Positions 1 through 10,651 are shown, counted from the stretch's first letter. The stretch: DNA of 56,485 nucleotides from Rhizoclosmatium globosum (GCA_002104985.1 MCGO01000235.1:1-56485); one strand, 5' to 3'. The notes: generated by a model from the letters alone, not told the origin. Numbers and translations are program-made.

Positions 1-1523
1 CTACGTTTGGGAGTAAGGAGTTCCACGACAAATTGTCTGTCAGATATAGTTTTGAGATCTGACATTTTCAAACGGTAGTGCCAAGTTCGTTTTTGTGAGT
101 CGAAAGGAGGTGTAAAGATTAGGTCGGCAACAAAAGACTCCTCTAGAAAGGTTGCTGATGACACCATATTTTGAAACATTGTAAGAGCAAGAGATTCTGA
201 GAACTGGAATTTGGGGTATTCGGGTTCGTTGGTATCCATCAGGGTTTCTTCGGTTGCTGTCTCTGTGCTCATATCCATGCTGACATTGTCATTGACGTTG
301 TCGACATCAAATTCAACTGCGTCTGATTTGACTTCGATTTCAGAATTGCAACGATACATCATGTAATCATCGTCTACTACATTGAGGCTGATGTTTCGTT
401 GAGGATCCCACGGCCCCACTGGAACTGCCTCCGAAATACCATGCATCACTTCCACAATTTTGGGACGTTCTTTGTCTTCCAGAGTACCCCTTTCCTTATA
501 CCATGCGGGGCTCACCCCGGCAGGAAAGTTATCACTGACCTCGTCCAATAAATCATCATCTTCGTCATCACTTAAGTATTCATAATCCTCAGACATCATA
601 GATCCAGAATCGCTACCGCTGTATCCACCCAAGTACGGAAAACTCGATTCATACAATCCCATCATGATCGAAAGCCTGTTCATTTCATTTACACGGCGTT
701 GAAGCTTTTCAGCAAGATCTAACTTTGTCAATAAAGCTCTTTTCACGAGAGGGTGTTCGTAAACCATTTTCACTGATGGATAGTAGAGGGGCAGCCAGCA
801 TTGATAATACAGCCCTTGGTTCTCAGGATCGACAACCATATCAACTTCTTTGAATAATAATTCACATAGAGCTGGTAGAGTGAGAGCGCAATTGTAAGCC
901 GACAAGAGCGATTCAAATGCACGCTTCACTGACGGACTGAATCCAACACTCTTGTCAAACACTTCCATAATAAATGCCGCCGGTGTCGGTAAGTCTTCAT
1001 TCATGGTACAACCTCCAAACAGATTTCGAAGAGCTTCTTGACTTGGGTCCGTTTCAATCTCGTCATCACAAGCAGGGTTGGATGTTGGAATTCCCGCGCG
1101 AGTTGACTTTGGGATGTAACAAGATATAACTACTCCGTATTCAGGTACGTATCGACAGCTTAGTTGTACGAGGCCGCCAGAGAACGGCTTGTCATCGATT
1201 GGGAGACGAATCGACACACCGACCATGTGAGTGTGTAAAGCGCCATTTTTTAGAAATTTCTGGTTGTACATTTTGTGGTAGATTGTGTAGCTGCACAGTT
1301 TCAAGAATGGTATTGTTGTAATTGCATGGAGTAGATGTGTTTCCTTTGCAGCTTCGATTGCGATTTGTACGTGGCCAAGCATGAAGTACCAAAGTGTCCA
1401 GTCGCTTGTTGGAACCAAAGCATACGGCTTATTGTTTGCTTGGCAGAGGCGATCTTGGTCAATGGCTTCAAAGAAGAGTGTCATCGCAAAAATTTGCCTC
1501 GATCGAAACCTGAACAGGTGGTT
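1..1523 (-). CDS. Uncharacterised acidic protein, 3' exon, truncated by the left edge
   Basis: I do not recognise this protein. The minus strand is open without a stop from about 1,523 to position 1, so the end of the gene lies outside the window. The first part reads SDWTLWYFMLGHVQIAIEAA. A well-composed middle follows (PIDDKPFSGGLVQLSCRYVP), then an acidic stretch encoded around 540-600 (SDDEDDDLLDE) and a Met/Asp/Asn-rich stretch near 300. No membrane segment or known motif is evident. The open frame is blocked upstream by a TAA near 1,530, just before a plausible acceptor (CTGTTCAG), so the exon probably begins about 1,523. Another open stretch in a different frame lies at about 1,545-1,690, but I could not find a convincing intron joining the two. 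The tandem exons at 2,209-2,606 probably belong to its 5' part. Confidence 0.6.
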
Positions 1524-2208
1524 AATGGTTTACCGTGACTTTTTGTTGTTGTATATGACAGATCTCAAATGTAGATATGTCAGGGATCGAAATGGTTGTA
1601 AGAATTGGATGCGAAATCGCTGTATTATCCAGCAGCGGTTTGGTATCAAACCATGATGTGTAAGACGCAAAAGGAATTGTCAATGAAAAGGTGTGTAATC
1701 AAGATTACAAATAGTTAGCATATACGGCACCAAAACGGTGTCGTATGGACTTGAACGATCCTCGCCAGGATTCGACAAACAATAGTTCTTCATCCTACTA
1801 ACTTCTTTCTGTGATAGATGGTAGTTAATAAAAGAAATAGCTGGCATCAAATTATTGTACATAACATCACATTTTGTCCATCGCATACTACAGGTGCCGA
1901 TTACCCTCCCTTCTGTCAAAAGACTACAAATTATCATATAATAATCAATTCATTTATTTTGAATAATCCCAGCAGATACAGCAATCAAATGATTCTTCCA
2001 ATAATTCAAGAATGTATCGGTACAAGGATCGCTCTACAACAACTCACCACACACAATATGCTCCAGCCCCAATGCCGGCGGTGCTCGTTCGATACTCGTT
2101 GGTCAAGGGGTCGTGATGCCAACTGTTCCACCAACAGCCGGTATTCAGTAAATGGGGTTTGAGCGTGATTAATTGATGCACAAAGCGAAACGACTCACAG
2201 CTTATCAC

Positions 2209-2606
2209 CTGAAACCCATTTTCTGCCTTGACGGGACTCGCATTCTTGGATCTGTGTAATGGGTGACGACTCATAAACTCAACTCATCTCGCTTATTCTC
2301 CAGAATTTAGGTGCGTATCGTTTCGAAAGCCACTGCACAAGACGACTATTACACTGGATTGAGTGAAAGGTGAGCACGGTGCTGCACGTAAAAACGCAAC
2401 TCACCTCGTTTTCATTCCAGATTGCGAGTCCATTCCCAAAGCATTGTATCGACTTCGCTTGCACAAAACGACAGCCATGCTGGATCTGTAGCAAGAGTGA
2501 GTACTTTTTTAGACAATATAAACCTAACTCACCTCTTTTCCCTCCAAATTCACGTCCATTCCTTCCGTATCGTTCCGAAAGCCGTATGTTCCAAATAACG
2601 GACGCA
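2209..2606 (-). repeat. Tandem array of duplicated exons, probably 5' part of the left-edge gene
   Basis: Read on the minus strand, four exon-like units follow at a spacing of about 120 nt: 2,606-2,533 (74 nt), 2,479-2,405 (75 nt), 2,353-2,288 (66 nt) and a diverged 2,244-2,209 (36 nt). The first three acceptors end in GATCCAG. The first two units end in GAG followed by GTGAGTT. The third has ATGAGTT where the donor should be, so its splice site looks lost. Phases fit in order (1-0, 0-0, 0-0). Related peptides recur, such as CRFVQAKSIQCF and SRLVQWLSKRY. The introns are similar as well, so the unit of duplication was exon plus intron. Confidence 0.5.
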
Positions 2607-2670
2607 CTGGATCGGTGTAACGGGTGAGTACTTTAGTCCACACTACGAACTCAACTTGCTCTCATAACGA

Positions 2671-3630
2671 TTGAAGGAACGAACGACGAAGGGGCTGAAT
2701 GTGCAGGTTAAAATGAAAACAGCGAATTCGTACCTTTGCCTCTGAGTTGATGGCCAATGCTGCACTAAGGCAGGATTTAAGATGACGAGCAGAACAGAGT
2801 CGACTCAAATCAGCCATCAACGATGAGCGAAAAAGAAACTAGAATTAAGTAAAGATTGCATTAGCGCAAGACTAACTCAAGGTTGATTGGAATCATCGTT
2901 GATCAAAGGGTTGGATTGGTGCGGACTCAAATGTCAAGAAGAGACATACCGTCTCTAAAATGCAGGATACTTAGGTAACTTAAAAGGTGCATCACCGAGA
3001 CAGGGAGAGGAAGTTTGTTGAGAACCGCTGCTTCTCCACAAACACAAGACGACTCACTTGTTCTGGCAGCCGTGGCTATGGTCAGGCAATAGCGGCAGCT
3101 GGCCAATTTGCGACGCTGGTTGATTGATGAAAAAGGCAAAGAGAAAAGAGAGTGATACCACTTTTCTGCTAAGTATTTGAGACAAGTCCTGCATTTAGGG
3201 CAGGCTTTCAAACGGTGGATACAAAAATAAAGTATTTAGATTGTTTGACAGATGGTTATAATAAATGAGACGCCTTTAGTCGGACCCGTTTGAAGAGATG
3301 TTCGTTTAGGCTGCAATTTGATTATCAACCCTATCTTAAGCGCTAATTATTATTAAATTGCACCGGTTTCATAACGTAATTGTCACAACTAATTTAAAGT
3401 TAAATCACGACTTATGTGTGTGTGTTACGACAAAATTAATAGCAGATATCATATTTGTTACTATTCTGGCAGCATATTTACGGCGCTTATTTGGTAAAAG
3501 AAACAATGTGAGTGTCTTACAATATACGGCAAACATATGGTGTCATATTATGTTGATGTTCGACTATTACAAATGACAAGTCCGCTTTGAAATACACTGC
3601 CACCAAAACTCAACCGTAAAACAGCAGCAT
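2671..3630. other. Intergenic stretch with no gene recognised
   Basis: Only short scattered frames occur here on both strands. None has plausible splice sites, family similarity or sustained codon structure. The stretch is A/T-rich after about 3,230. It probably holds the 5' leader and promoter of the left-edge gene and the 3' flank of the small F-box ORF. Confidence 0.4.
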
Positions 3631-3638
3631 GACGTCAG
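3631..3638. promoter_or_regulatory. CRE-type palindrome TGACGTCA
   Basis: This is a perfect 8-bp TGACGTCA, the consensus site of ATF/CREB-type bZIP proteins, just beyond the stop of the small F-box ORF. It is reported because a second copy lies at 8,233 and the window encodes two bZIP proteins. Function is inference only. Confidence 0.3.
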
Positions 3639-3651
3639 TATTTATTATTAA

Positions 3652-3849
3652 TCAAATTTTAAGCTTTCCATACGGCACCAATTGAGTATCGATCCTCATA
3701 GGGCCAAATTTTGCGATGGTGCTGAACCTCATCTCAGCAGCACACAGCGAGTGCAGAGCCCGACATGTTTGAGATAGCCGGGATATATCTCGAACGTATG
3801 AAATGTGTGGAATTACCAGTTGCCAGAGAAGGAGAGGGTCAGTTTGCAT
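3652..3849 (-). CDS. Small F-box-like protein or fragment (65 aa)
   Basis: A 65-residue ORF opens with ATG. Residues 4-37 follow an F-box pattern: a hydrophobic start (PLLLWQLVIPHI), then SRLSQTCRALHSLC, where leucines and the cysteine sit as in F-box helices. F-box proteins bind Skp1 in SCF ubiquitin ligases. A full F-box is about 45 residues, and nothing substrate-binding follows. It may therefore be a relic or a first exon whose partner exons I cannot see. It precedes a larger F-box/LRR gene on the same strand, so it could be a decayed relative. Confidence 0.45.
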   Translation of the reverse strand: MQTDPLLLWQLVIPHISYVRDISRLSQTCRALHSLCAAEMRFSTIAKFGPMRIDTQLVPYGKLKI

Positions 3850-3915
3850 AATGCTTTCCTAATTTAGAGATGAAATATATGGACAAATTAAAAAACCAAT
3901 ATATATTTAACAAGT

Positions 3916-5304
3916 TCATAACTCTTCTTCACCGCCCTCCTCGCTATCTTCATCATCCTCATCCTCCTCCTCATTCGAATCACTCTCATCCTCCTCCAAA
4001 AGCCCTGGAACATCCGTCTCAGTCAACGACAACCGTCTCAAAGAATCCACAGGCGTACCTCCTTCAAACTCATTATCACTCAACAACAACACACTCAACC
4101 TCTCCAACCCTCCCAACTCCTCAGGAATCAATCCCGACAAACAGTTACTATACAGCGAAAGCGTCTCCAAATTCACAAGCTGTGAGAATTCGATGGGGAT
4201 TTCGCCTTGTAATCTGTTTTCAGATAAGTCGAGGGTTTCCAGCCTGCGCAGGTGGGATATCGAGCGGGGGATGGAGCCTGTGAGTCGGTTGTTTTTGAGG
4301 GATAACTGGCGGAGTGCGAGGAGACCTCCAAGCGGAGTTGGTATTTCGCCGGTGAATTCGTTATGTCCAAGTTTTAATGTTTTGAGGTGGATTAGAGTAC
4401 CCAGTTGTGCGGGGAGCGGTCCGTTGAGATTGTTTGATGATATATTGAGGATTTGAAGACGATGGAGCTGGTAGATTTGAGGTGGGAGTGAACCAGATAG
4501 TTTGTTGAAGGAGAGGTTGAGAGACACTAGTGACGTTGCTTGGAATAATGTAAGTGGCAGAGGACCAGCGAGGCTGTTATTGTTCAATAGAAGTTCTTTG
4601 AGTGCATGGCAGTTATGGAATCCAGCCGGAATCGTTCCTGAGAGGTTGTTGAGTGACAAATCCAAGCTCTCCAAGTTGATAAGCTGACAGAACGATCCTG
4701 GAATTTCTCCATTCAACCTACAACCCGTCATCATCACAGATGTCAGCTGCTGCAAACTCCCAATCCGACTTGGAATAGACCCCCCAGCAAACACCATCTT
4801 CCTAAACGACTTGACAAACAAATTCGTTTTAGAGCCGAACCTCATATCGCAATACACATCTTGAAAAGTCTTTGGCCACACAAGCCACACTTTATGATGC
4901 GTGGTTGATTCAGTCTGGCTCCCACCCACAAACCGCTTCAAGTTTATAACCGCAAAGTACTTTGTAAGTAGAATCGCATTGAACACTTTCCCGAGTCTGC
5001 GGAACTTGAGGACTTTCTTTGGAGAGATCCATGAAAAGATGTGGGTAAGGATTTCGGAGGGGAGGTTCATGAAGCGGGTGTAGAACTTTCTTGTTGGGTT
5101 TTGGAGTTTCTGGAGTTGGGCGGACATTTCTCGTTGGGATTGGTGGATTTGGAGGACGAGGGAGTGGAGGGGTGGCGGTGGGTTGTGAAGGAGAGTGGAT
5201 TGCGTGCTTTCGAGCGCTATGAGGCGGGTATCCATTGATTTGAGTTGAGACTGGATATCAGAAAGCAGTGACAGGACTTGCTGGGATGTATCATGGGAAG
5301 ACAT
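3916..5304 (-). CDS. F-box and plant-type leucine-rich-repeat protein (462 aa)
   Basis: This is a single-exon gene with ATG at 5,304 (MSSHDTSQQ). An open frame continues upstream but has no ATG. Residues ~5-75 are polar and probably coiled (DIQSQLKSMDTRLIALE). At ~80-115 an F-box follows (NLPSEILTHIFSWISPKKVL). From ~180 to ~420 there are about ten LRRs of the plant extracellular type, with the L-x-x-N-x-L-(S/T)-G-x-I/L-P signature (NNLSGTIP, NKLSGSLP, NEFTGEIP, NRLTGSIP). The protein ends in a run of about 30 Glu/Asp. There is no signal peptide or membrane helix, so an intracellular SCF adaptor reading LRRs is the likely role. Domain order is seen; the function is inferred. Confidence 0.8.
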   Translation of the reverse strand: MSSHDTSQQVLSLLSDIQSQLKSMDTRLIALESTQSTLLHNPPPPLHSLVLQIHQSQREMSAQLQKLQNPTRKFYTRFMNLPSEILTHIFSWISPKKVLKFRRLGKVFNAILLTKYFAVINLKRFVGGSQTESTTHHKVWLVWPKTFQDVYCDMRFGSKTNLFVKSFRKMVFAGGSIPSRIGSLQQLTSVMMTGCRLNGEIPGSFCQLINLESLDLSLNNLSGTIPAGFHNCHALKELLLNNNSLAGPLPLTLFQATSLVSLNLSFNKLSGSLPPQIYQLHRLQILNISSNNLNGPLPAQLGTLIHLKTLKLGHNEFTGEIPTPLGGLLALRQLSLKNNRLTGSIPRSISHLRRLETLDLSENRLQGEIPIEFSQLVNLETLSLYSNCLSGLIPEELGGLERLSVLLLSDNEFEGGTPVDSLRRLSLTETDVPGLLEEDESDSNEEEDEDDEDSEEGGEEEL

Positions 5305-5494
5305 ATTGATGGGTGGCACGGATGCTTTGTTGTGAGTTGTAAAAACACGTGCTGAGACAATTTCTGTCTGACAATTCGCACATTGCAACAAGAACTCTAT
5401 TTGACCTCATTTTGACCATTATCTACACGTATTTGGCATCCGTCAGATCCAAACTCTTGAAATTAACATTATGTTGTATTTAGTTCTACTATCG

Positions 5495-6564
5495 TTATAT
5501 TAGAGCAGCAAGCTCGCCCTCATCATCACCACAAACTCGATTCCATCCAATATCCACATACTCTTTATCCACACGTAACCGCGCTACAGAAGGATGTTCC
5601 GAGCTCGGGCTTTCCGACTTCAAATGAACATATCGTGGATCACTATGATTCAAACTCCCCGTCCTCAAATCCGTAATCTCCATAAGATCAGTGAACAAGA
5701 GAACTCTCTGTGTTGCCTCCCTCCCCGGAAGATGAATCTGTCAACAGATTAGTCAGCAAACCACAACCAAGACACCCGAAACAAAGAATACTCAACAATC
5801 AAATCCCCTTCATCATACCACGGCCACTCCGACGCCAAATGCCTGCTCCCCACACTCTTCACGTGACACTGCACGTCCCTCCCCCACTTCTGGAACGACC
5901 ACATTAAAGCGCCTTGATCGTATTGCCAATACTCTCCATCGGAATCGCAAATCGGGAGCCATCCGTTCACAACGTTCAGGTCTGGGATTGGCGTGCAGTT
6001 CTTTCCTGTTCCTGTTACGGCTAATAACCGGGTCAAGTACCCACGCGACCATGCGGAGTTCCGGACGAGGAAATGCCCTGAATTAATGACTTTTGCGAAA
6101 TGCGGGTTTGAGGGTTCGGTAGTGGGTAATATAATGTCGTAGCGAGGGTCGAGGAACTCGGTGAGACTTAGTGTGCGGTTTAGGAAGATACTGTCGGTGT
6201 CGGTCCAGAAGACCCAGTCGTAGGTGTTTTGGTGGAGGAGATCGAGGATTGCTTTGAACTTGTCAAAGTATCCGCTGAATTGTCCTTTTGGCCAGAGTTT
6301 TCGGCGGTCGGTGTAATCGTGGAATGTGTAGTCGTGGTAGGATGCGTAGGCGATCTTGTTGGGGAAGGTGAGGGATGCAACGAGGTCGCTTCCTTTGCCG
6401 CCGTAGTAGCTGACTATGGCGACTCTGGGCTTTGATCGCTGATTGAGGGGTGTTGTGGTGAGTTGATTGAAGTCGGTAAGACTGTAGAGGACAAGGTAGA
6501 CGGCCAGGAGTATAGTGAACAGGAAGAAGGGTAGTGCTCGGCGTGTCATATCTTGTATCATCAA
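5495..6564 (-). CDS. GT34-like glycosyltransferase, type II membrane protein (335 aa)
   Basis: There are two exons (6,564-5,797 and 5,737-5,495) with a 59-nt intron, donor GTTGAG and acceptor TTGACAG. Splicing restores GDLIIHLPG, the GD(F/L)(I/V)(V/I)H motif typical of this family. Residues 10-30 form a single membrane anchor after a short basic start (TRRALPFFLFTILLAVYLV), as in Golgi type II enzymes. The donor-sugar site DxD is seen in FWTDTDSIFLN. The pattern KPRVAIVSYYGG, YFDKFKAILDLL and INSGHFLVRNS, with aromatic/acidic YWQYDQGALMW later, fits alpha-galactosyl/mannosyl transferases of the Mnn10/Gma12 group (GT34). It probably extends N-glycans or cell-surface glycans in the Golgi. Linkage and donor cannot be told from the sequence. 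Confidence 0.8.
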
Positions 6565-6661
6565 TGATTAATCAACTGAAAAAATTCAGTAATGAAAGCG
6601 GAACACCATCTCTCCTCCGACACTTCTCAAGTACAATCACAAACTATTTCATTTCGATTTG

Positions 6662-7993
6662 TCATTTTCCTTTTGGTTCCCCGCCAGGAGCCACAGGGAA
6701 CAATGCTTCTAGAGCCTTCTTTCGCTTCTCATACTCATCCTCCTCTCCAACATTTTCGTCGTCATCATTGTCATCCCACGATTCTCCCTCCAACCCCGCC
6801 AATAAAGCTTGTGCATCAACGTCACCTTCCTCATCACCTGTACCACCAACATTGACACCAACACCAGGAATAGGCGCAGCATCCCCCCGTCCAGCTTCCA
6901 ACACTTTCGCAATCACATCTTTAGAAAGTCGTACCCGTCCCCCATCTCCATCGTCATCATCATCCTCTCGATAACTCCAACCATCATCATCCTCCTCACT
7001 TCGCCCACCATCAAAAGGAACAAACCCAACCTCCCCATCCCTCTTCGGAACACACTCAAAACTCAACGTCCAAAGCATCTCCTCAGAAACAGTACCCCGC
7101 GTCACGATCCAGTACACGCAGAACGCGTCAGGGTACGGCAAGTTCCTGAGATCGTCGTGCATGACAAAATGGAAGGGTTGTTTCGGGTCTGTGGACCATG
7201 GGTTTGGGTGTGCGGATGGACCTGGGTCGCGGGGGGTGTAGAAGGAGGGTTGTGGAGGGAGTGGGGTTGGGTTTGAGCATTGTTTGTAGGGTGGGTCTAT
7301 GAGAGGGTATGGGGCTGATGGGGAGCCGAGGCAAGCGTGGATGGTTGAGAGGAGGGTTGTTAGGGATTGGGTTCCTGGTTCTGAAAGGAGGGGTGGAGTT
7401 GTTGTTGTGTCGATTGTGTATTCTTTGTAGATGTTTGAGATCTTGGTTAGAAGAGGGGGGAGGGCGGGAAGGACTGTTATGTGGGAGTAAGGGCCGCGGT
7501 AGTGGTGGATTAGGAGGTCTTGGAGGAGGGAGAGGGGCTCGTCATCAGTAAGAAGATCTTTGAGGGAGGAGAGAGTTGATTTGCATTCCTTGGAGACCTT
7601 GCATCATTTGTTAGAAATAGGTGATTGGAAAGGGTAGTAACGCACCAAATCCCATACTGAACTTAATCGTATGATACGAGCATCTTCAAGACTTTGGAGT
7701 AGAGATAATGAGGATCCCAAGTCTCTGTACACGTAGAAGAGAATGTATGCAACTGCAACAATAGATTCGACAGTCTGCGACTGTCTTACTACATTTTCCT
7801 CTTCGGTGTCCATCAGAACAGCAGCTGTAGCAACATTCTTGAGGTATTCGCCGAATTCAAGTACTTGTTGGGAGCTGCCACCCAGATCGCCCACGTCCAC
7901 CGTGTCCCACAGCCCCACACTAACCGAAACAACGGCCGAAGCCAGTCCCGCCTGGCTCCAGGTCGCCCAGTCGTAGTTCGCCACGTTGAGCAA
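6662..7993 (-). CDS. Uncharacterised protein with acidic C-terminal third (about 427 aa)
   Basis: Two exons join in frame: 7,993-7,646 and 7,597-6,662. The 48-nt intron has donor GTGCGT, branch TTCTAAC and acceptor GCAAG. The N-terminal part is helical and hydrophobic (SIVAVAYILFYVYRDLGSSL). The centre is rich in Pro and Thr. The C-terminal third holds acidic runs (SYREDDDDDGDGG, WDDNDDDENVGEEDEYEKRK) before a basic-hydrophobic end. No family is recognised. A further upstream exon (about 8,060-8,200) would join through a GTGAGG..ACACAG intron, yet no ATG exists in that frame there. The start is therefore undecided. The first in-frame ATG is at 7,814. Confidence 0.6.
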
Positions 7994-8232
7994 TTCTGTG
8001 TTCAGTTTGTGTTAGAACCAAACTGGCACGCAAGCCTAAAAGGATTGAGGGCGAAACCTCACCTATAGTTTGGGTTCCAAAGCGTGGGAAATGCAAATGA
8101 CTCGAGCGAAGGTGGAGGCGAAGATGGAACTTGAAGGGAAGAGTAAAGCGTTTGGGCTAAACAATGTCTGTATTTCAACTAAAGAACAACAACAAGGGAA
8201 AACACGCCTGGTTAAATAGGCTGAAAAGAAAA

Positions 8233-8240
8233 TGACGTCA
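8233..8240. promoter_or_regulatory. CRE-type palindrome TGACGTCA upstream of the 6,662-7,993 gene
   Basis: A perfect TGACGTCA lies just upstream of the possible 5' leader of the gene ending at 6,662 and just past the stop of the 8,255-8,812 gene. The position fits a promoter element for an ATF/CREB-type bZIP. No other evidence supports it. Confidence 0.35.
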
Positions 8241-8254
8241 ACGAAAATAAAAGA

Positions 8255-8812
8255 CTAAATGAACTGTGTTTGAATGTGATTGGCTGAGACCGTAGGTATG
8301 GCGGTGTTTGAACGTGATTGGCGGAGACCGAAGAAGACGAGAAATTCGTGTCTTAACAGTTTGTCGAGTTTCGCGGCTTCGATCGCAACGGCCTCGTGGG
8401 CGCGCCGTAGTTTTGCGAGGCCGTTTTGTTTTGCGGAGGGCTTTGCGGCTGCTTCAAAGTCGAATTGTTGGTGAAGGGCGTCGATGCGGCGTTCGAGGGC
8501 GGCCTTGAACGCGGGAACAGGACTTCGATTACTAATACAACTTAAGTGACTTGGAGAAGACGGTTGTGCGTGCGTGGGCGTGGGCGTGTGCGTTGGTGGC
8601 GAAGTGGTGCGTGTTGAAGAAACGTGTTTGGTGCGTGGTTTGATTGGAAACAACTCTTTCTCTGCTTCAATCGCCTGTTCCGCGGCTGCGATTTGAATGC
8701 GCAGCTGCGAAAAGAGTTGTTGCATCCCGTCTTTGCTCAGGTGCGGATCACTGCGAAGTTGCGCAATGGTTGATGAGGCTGACTCAAGATGGGCATCCAT
8801 TGCTGAAGACAT
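8255..8812 (-). CDS. Small coiled-coil protein, unknown function (185 aa)
   Basis: The ORF starts at ATG (MSSAMDAHLESASS). Residues 1-55 form an amphipathic helix with a Glu-rich end (AAAEQAIEAEKELF). Residues 60-95 are a Pro/Thr/Ser linker (TSPPTHTPTPTHAQPS). Residues 100-165 form a second helical region (FKAALERRIDALHQQFDFEA, LRRAHEAVAIEAAKLDKLL). No signal peptide or membrane segment is present. The two helical halves suggest an antiparallel coiled-coil subunit of some complex. I do not recognise the family, and the ORF is supported only by its length and composition. Confidence 0.55.
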   Translation of the reverse strand: MSSAMDAHLESASSTIAQLRSDPHLSKDGMQQLFSQLRIQIAAAEQAIEAEKELFPIKPRTKHVSSTRTTSPPTHTPTPTHAQPSSPSHLSCISNRSPVPAFKAALERRIDALHQQFDFEAAAKPSAKQNGLAKLRRAHEAVAIEAAKLDKLLRHEFLVFFGLRQSRSNTAIPTVSANHIQTQFI

Positions 8813-8914
8813 TTATTGCTTTATTGTATATTATACATAGACATCGAATAAATGTGACTACATTTCGTTTTATCAAGGATAACAGTGAACTGACTCTGAC
8901 CAAGAACGCGGAAA

Positions 8915-10471
8915 TCAAACGACCTGTGAACATTCTGTGGAATTAGACCATTTACCTTCTGCATTTGTCTGAATGAATCCAGACTGCTTCTTCGCTTTTT
9001 TTCTAAGTCCTGACATTTTTTTGCGAATAGCAGTTCTAATATTAACAATGGTTCCTACGTCGCCAAACATTGGGAGCTCTGCAGAAGATCCAGGAAGAAT
9101 ACCAAATCGCTTCATAAAAAACTCGCAAATGCGCGTTGCCCCGGCAGCAGACATATCTTTTTCATTTGAAAGTCCCATAGGAATGATATTGTTTTTGATG
9201 GCGCTTCGATTTGGATGAAGAAGCTTGTGTTCAAGCTTTTCGAAAGCCGGTATTGTGTTGATAGCAATAGATCGAAGCAAATTGCGGCTGTGTATACGCA
9301 AGAAGTCAGCGTCATTATTTGAAGGCATTATTGAATCCGGAGTTAGCTGGGAAAGAGGAGTGACAGGTTTGTTTGAGGGTAAGGCAGTGTCATCATATTG
9401 TATTCGCACTCCACCCAACATTGTTCGAGATATCAATTGATTTTGACTAAAACTCTTTCCGGTCTTCTCTTTTGTTGTCTTGTAGTTTTCGATGTTGTCG
9501 TAAACTCCAACATACGTGTAAGGTTTCCATACACTTGAAATACTTCCAGACAGTAACTTTTCGACCTTATTTAATTCACGGGTTGATGACCAATAGGACG
9601 TACTGAGTCCTAACTTGTTAATCAATCGAAATCCGTTGTACGACAAGCTCTCTCCGCGAAATATGAGACTCAAATGCTTTTGAAGATAATTATTGTGTTT
9701 ATTTCGACCATACGCAAGCATAGAGATAATCGTAGACGCGAGCGGTTGCCCTACCAGCTGACCAGTGAACGCGGCGAGAAGCTTACAGTTCGATTGAAAA
9801 AAGTCCCAAAGATATCCCAGTTTAAACGAGTGGATCACAGGATCAGGTAATTGATTCAATTTAAGCAGATCTAATTCCTTCTTGGCAATAGGGATTGCAA
9901 CGTGAATGGCCGTAGACAATAGGAAGGCTTGAGAACACAAAGGCAAGAGGAGGCCAACCAGTTCTTCTTTGTCTTCTTCCAGCAAAACGCTTAGATCCAT
10001 CGCAAGTATTACAGCTTCTTTGCATTTCCTGGATGCTTCTTGACTCAGTTTCTTTTCAACGCGGATATGAGCGTCAATTGCCTCTTTGAACATCACTTCA
10101 GGCCTTGAATAATTATCAATACTAATGGATTTGCTGATTGCAAGATAACTCGACGAAAAGTTCCGTGTATCAGAGAAGGCCGATGAAGGTGGGTTGTTGC
10201 TGACTTCACGATGCAACTGTGTTCGATTCAACTCAGATAGGGCATAACTTGAAAGCCTATTTTCGTACGGAGTGTGTCTGTGATTGCTTTTGGAGGAACT
10301 GCCTGGTTGCTTCATTGGTTTAGAAAACCGGCCTCCTCGTCTCAAAGGTCCAGACGGCAATGGAGTAGAAGGAGCGGAAGCCGGCTCGTCAATGGCTAAT
10401 TCATGATTGAAAGATTCGTTGGCAGTAGTTGTCAAGGCCGGCGAAGCGACTGGGGGCGGTGACGGAGGGTT
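8915..10471 (-). CDS. Transposon-associated-type protein, possibly DUF6589-like (about 518 aa)
   Basis: A long uninterrupted frame runs from an acceptor (TTTCACCAG) at 10,472 to the stop at 8,915. An ATG at 10,560-10,558 followed directly by GTATAT could be a three-base first coding exon. Residues ~1-110 are low complexity. The rest is helical and contains SYNGFRLINKLGLSTSYWSS, VGVYDNIENYKTT and a later QNQLISRTMLGG. The DNI..Y then Q..SRT..G pattern recalls fungal repeat-family proteins grouped as DUF6589; that link is from memory and uncertain. The end (KKMSGLRKKAKKQSG) is basic. A second copy of 56 bp from this 3' region lies inverted at 10,652-12,109, supporting a mobile or multicopy nature. 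Confidence 0.5.
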   Translation of the reverse strand, partial: NPPSPPPVASPALTTTANESFNHELAIDEPASAPSTPLPSGPLRRGGRFSKPMKQPGSSSKSNHRHTPYENRLSSYALSELNRTQLHREVSNNPPSSAFSDTRNFSSSYLAISKSISIDNYSRPEVMFKEAIDAHIRVEKKLSQEASRKCKEAVILAMDLSVLLEEDKEELVGLLLPLCSQAFLLSTAIHVAIPIAKKELDLLKLNQLPDPVIHSFKLGYLWDFFQSNCKLLAAFTGQLVGQPLASTIISMLAYGRNKHNNYLQKHLSLIFRGESLSYNGFRLINKLGLSTSYWSSTRELNKVEKLLSGSISSVWKPYTYVGVYDNIENYKTTKEKTGKSFSQNQLISRTMLGGVRIQYDDTALPSNKPVTPLSQLTPDSIMPSNNDADFLRIHSRNLLRSIAINTIPAFEKLEHKLLHPNRSAIKNNIIPMGLSNEKDMSAAGATRICEFFMKRFGILPGSSAELPMFGDVGTIVNIRTAIRKKMSGLRKKAKKQSGFIQTNAEGKWSNSTECSQVV

Positions 10472-10651
10472 CTGGTGAAATCAAACTTCAGCGGATGATT
10501 ACTCGCAATCCAGACAGTCGATTTAAAATCCCCGCGGTGAAAGTAAATTAAATATACCATTCTTGCTCTGGTTCAAGTTTGGTGGGTGTGCGATGGGTAG
10601 TGCGGGAGAGCGAGGGGAAAGAGTTGCTGCCACTGGAGGTTTGCTCTCAGA

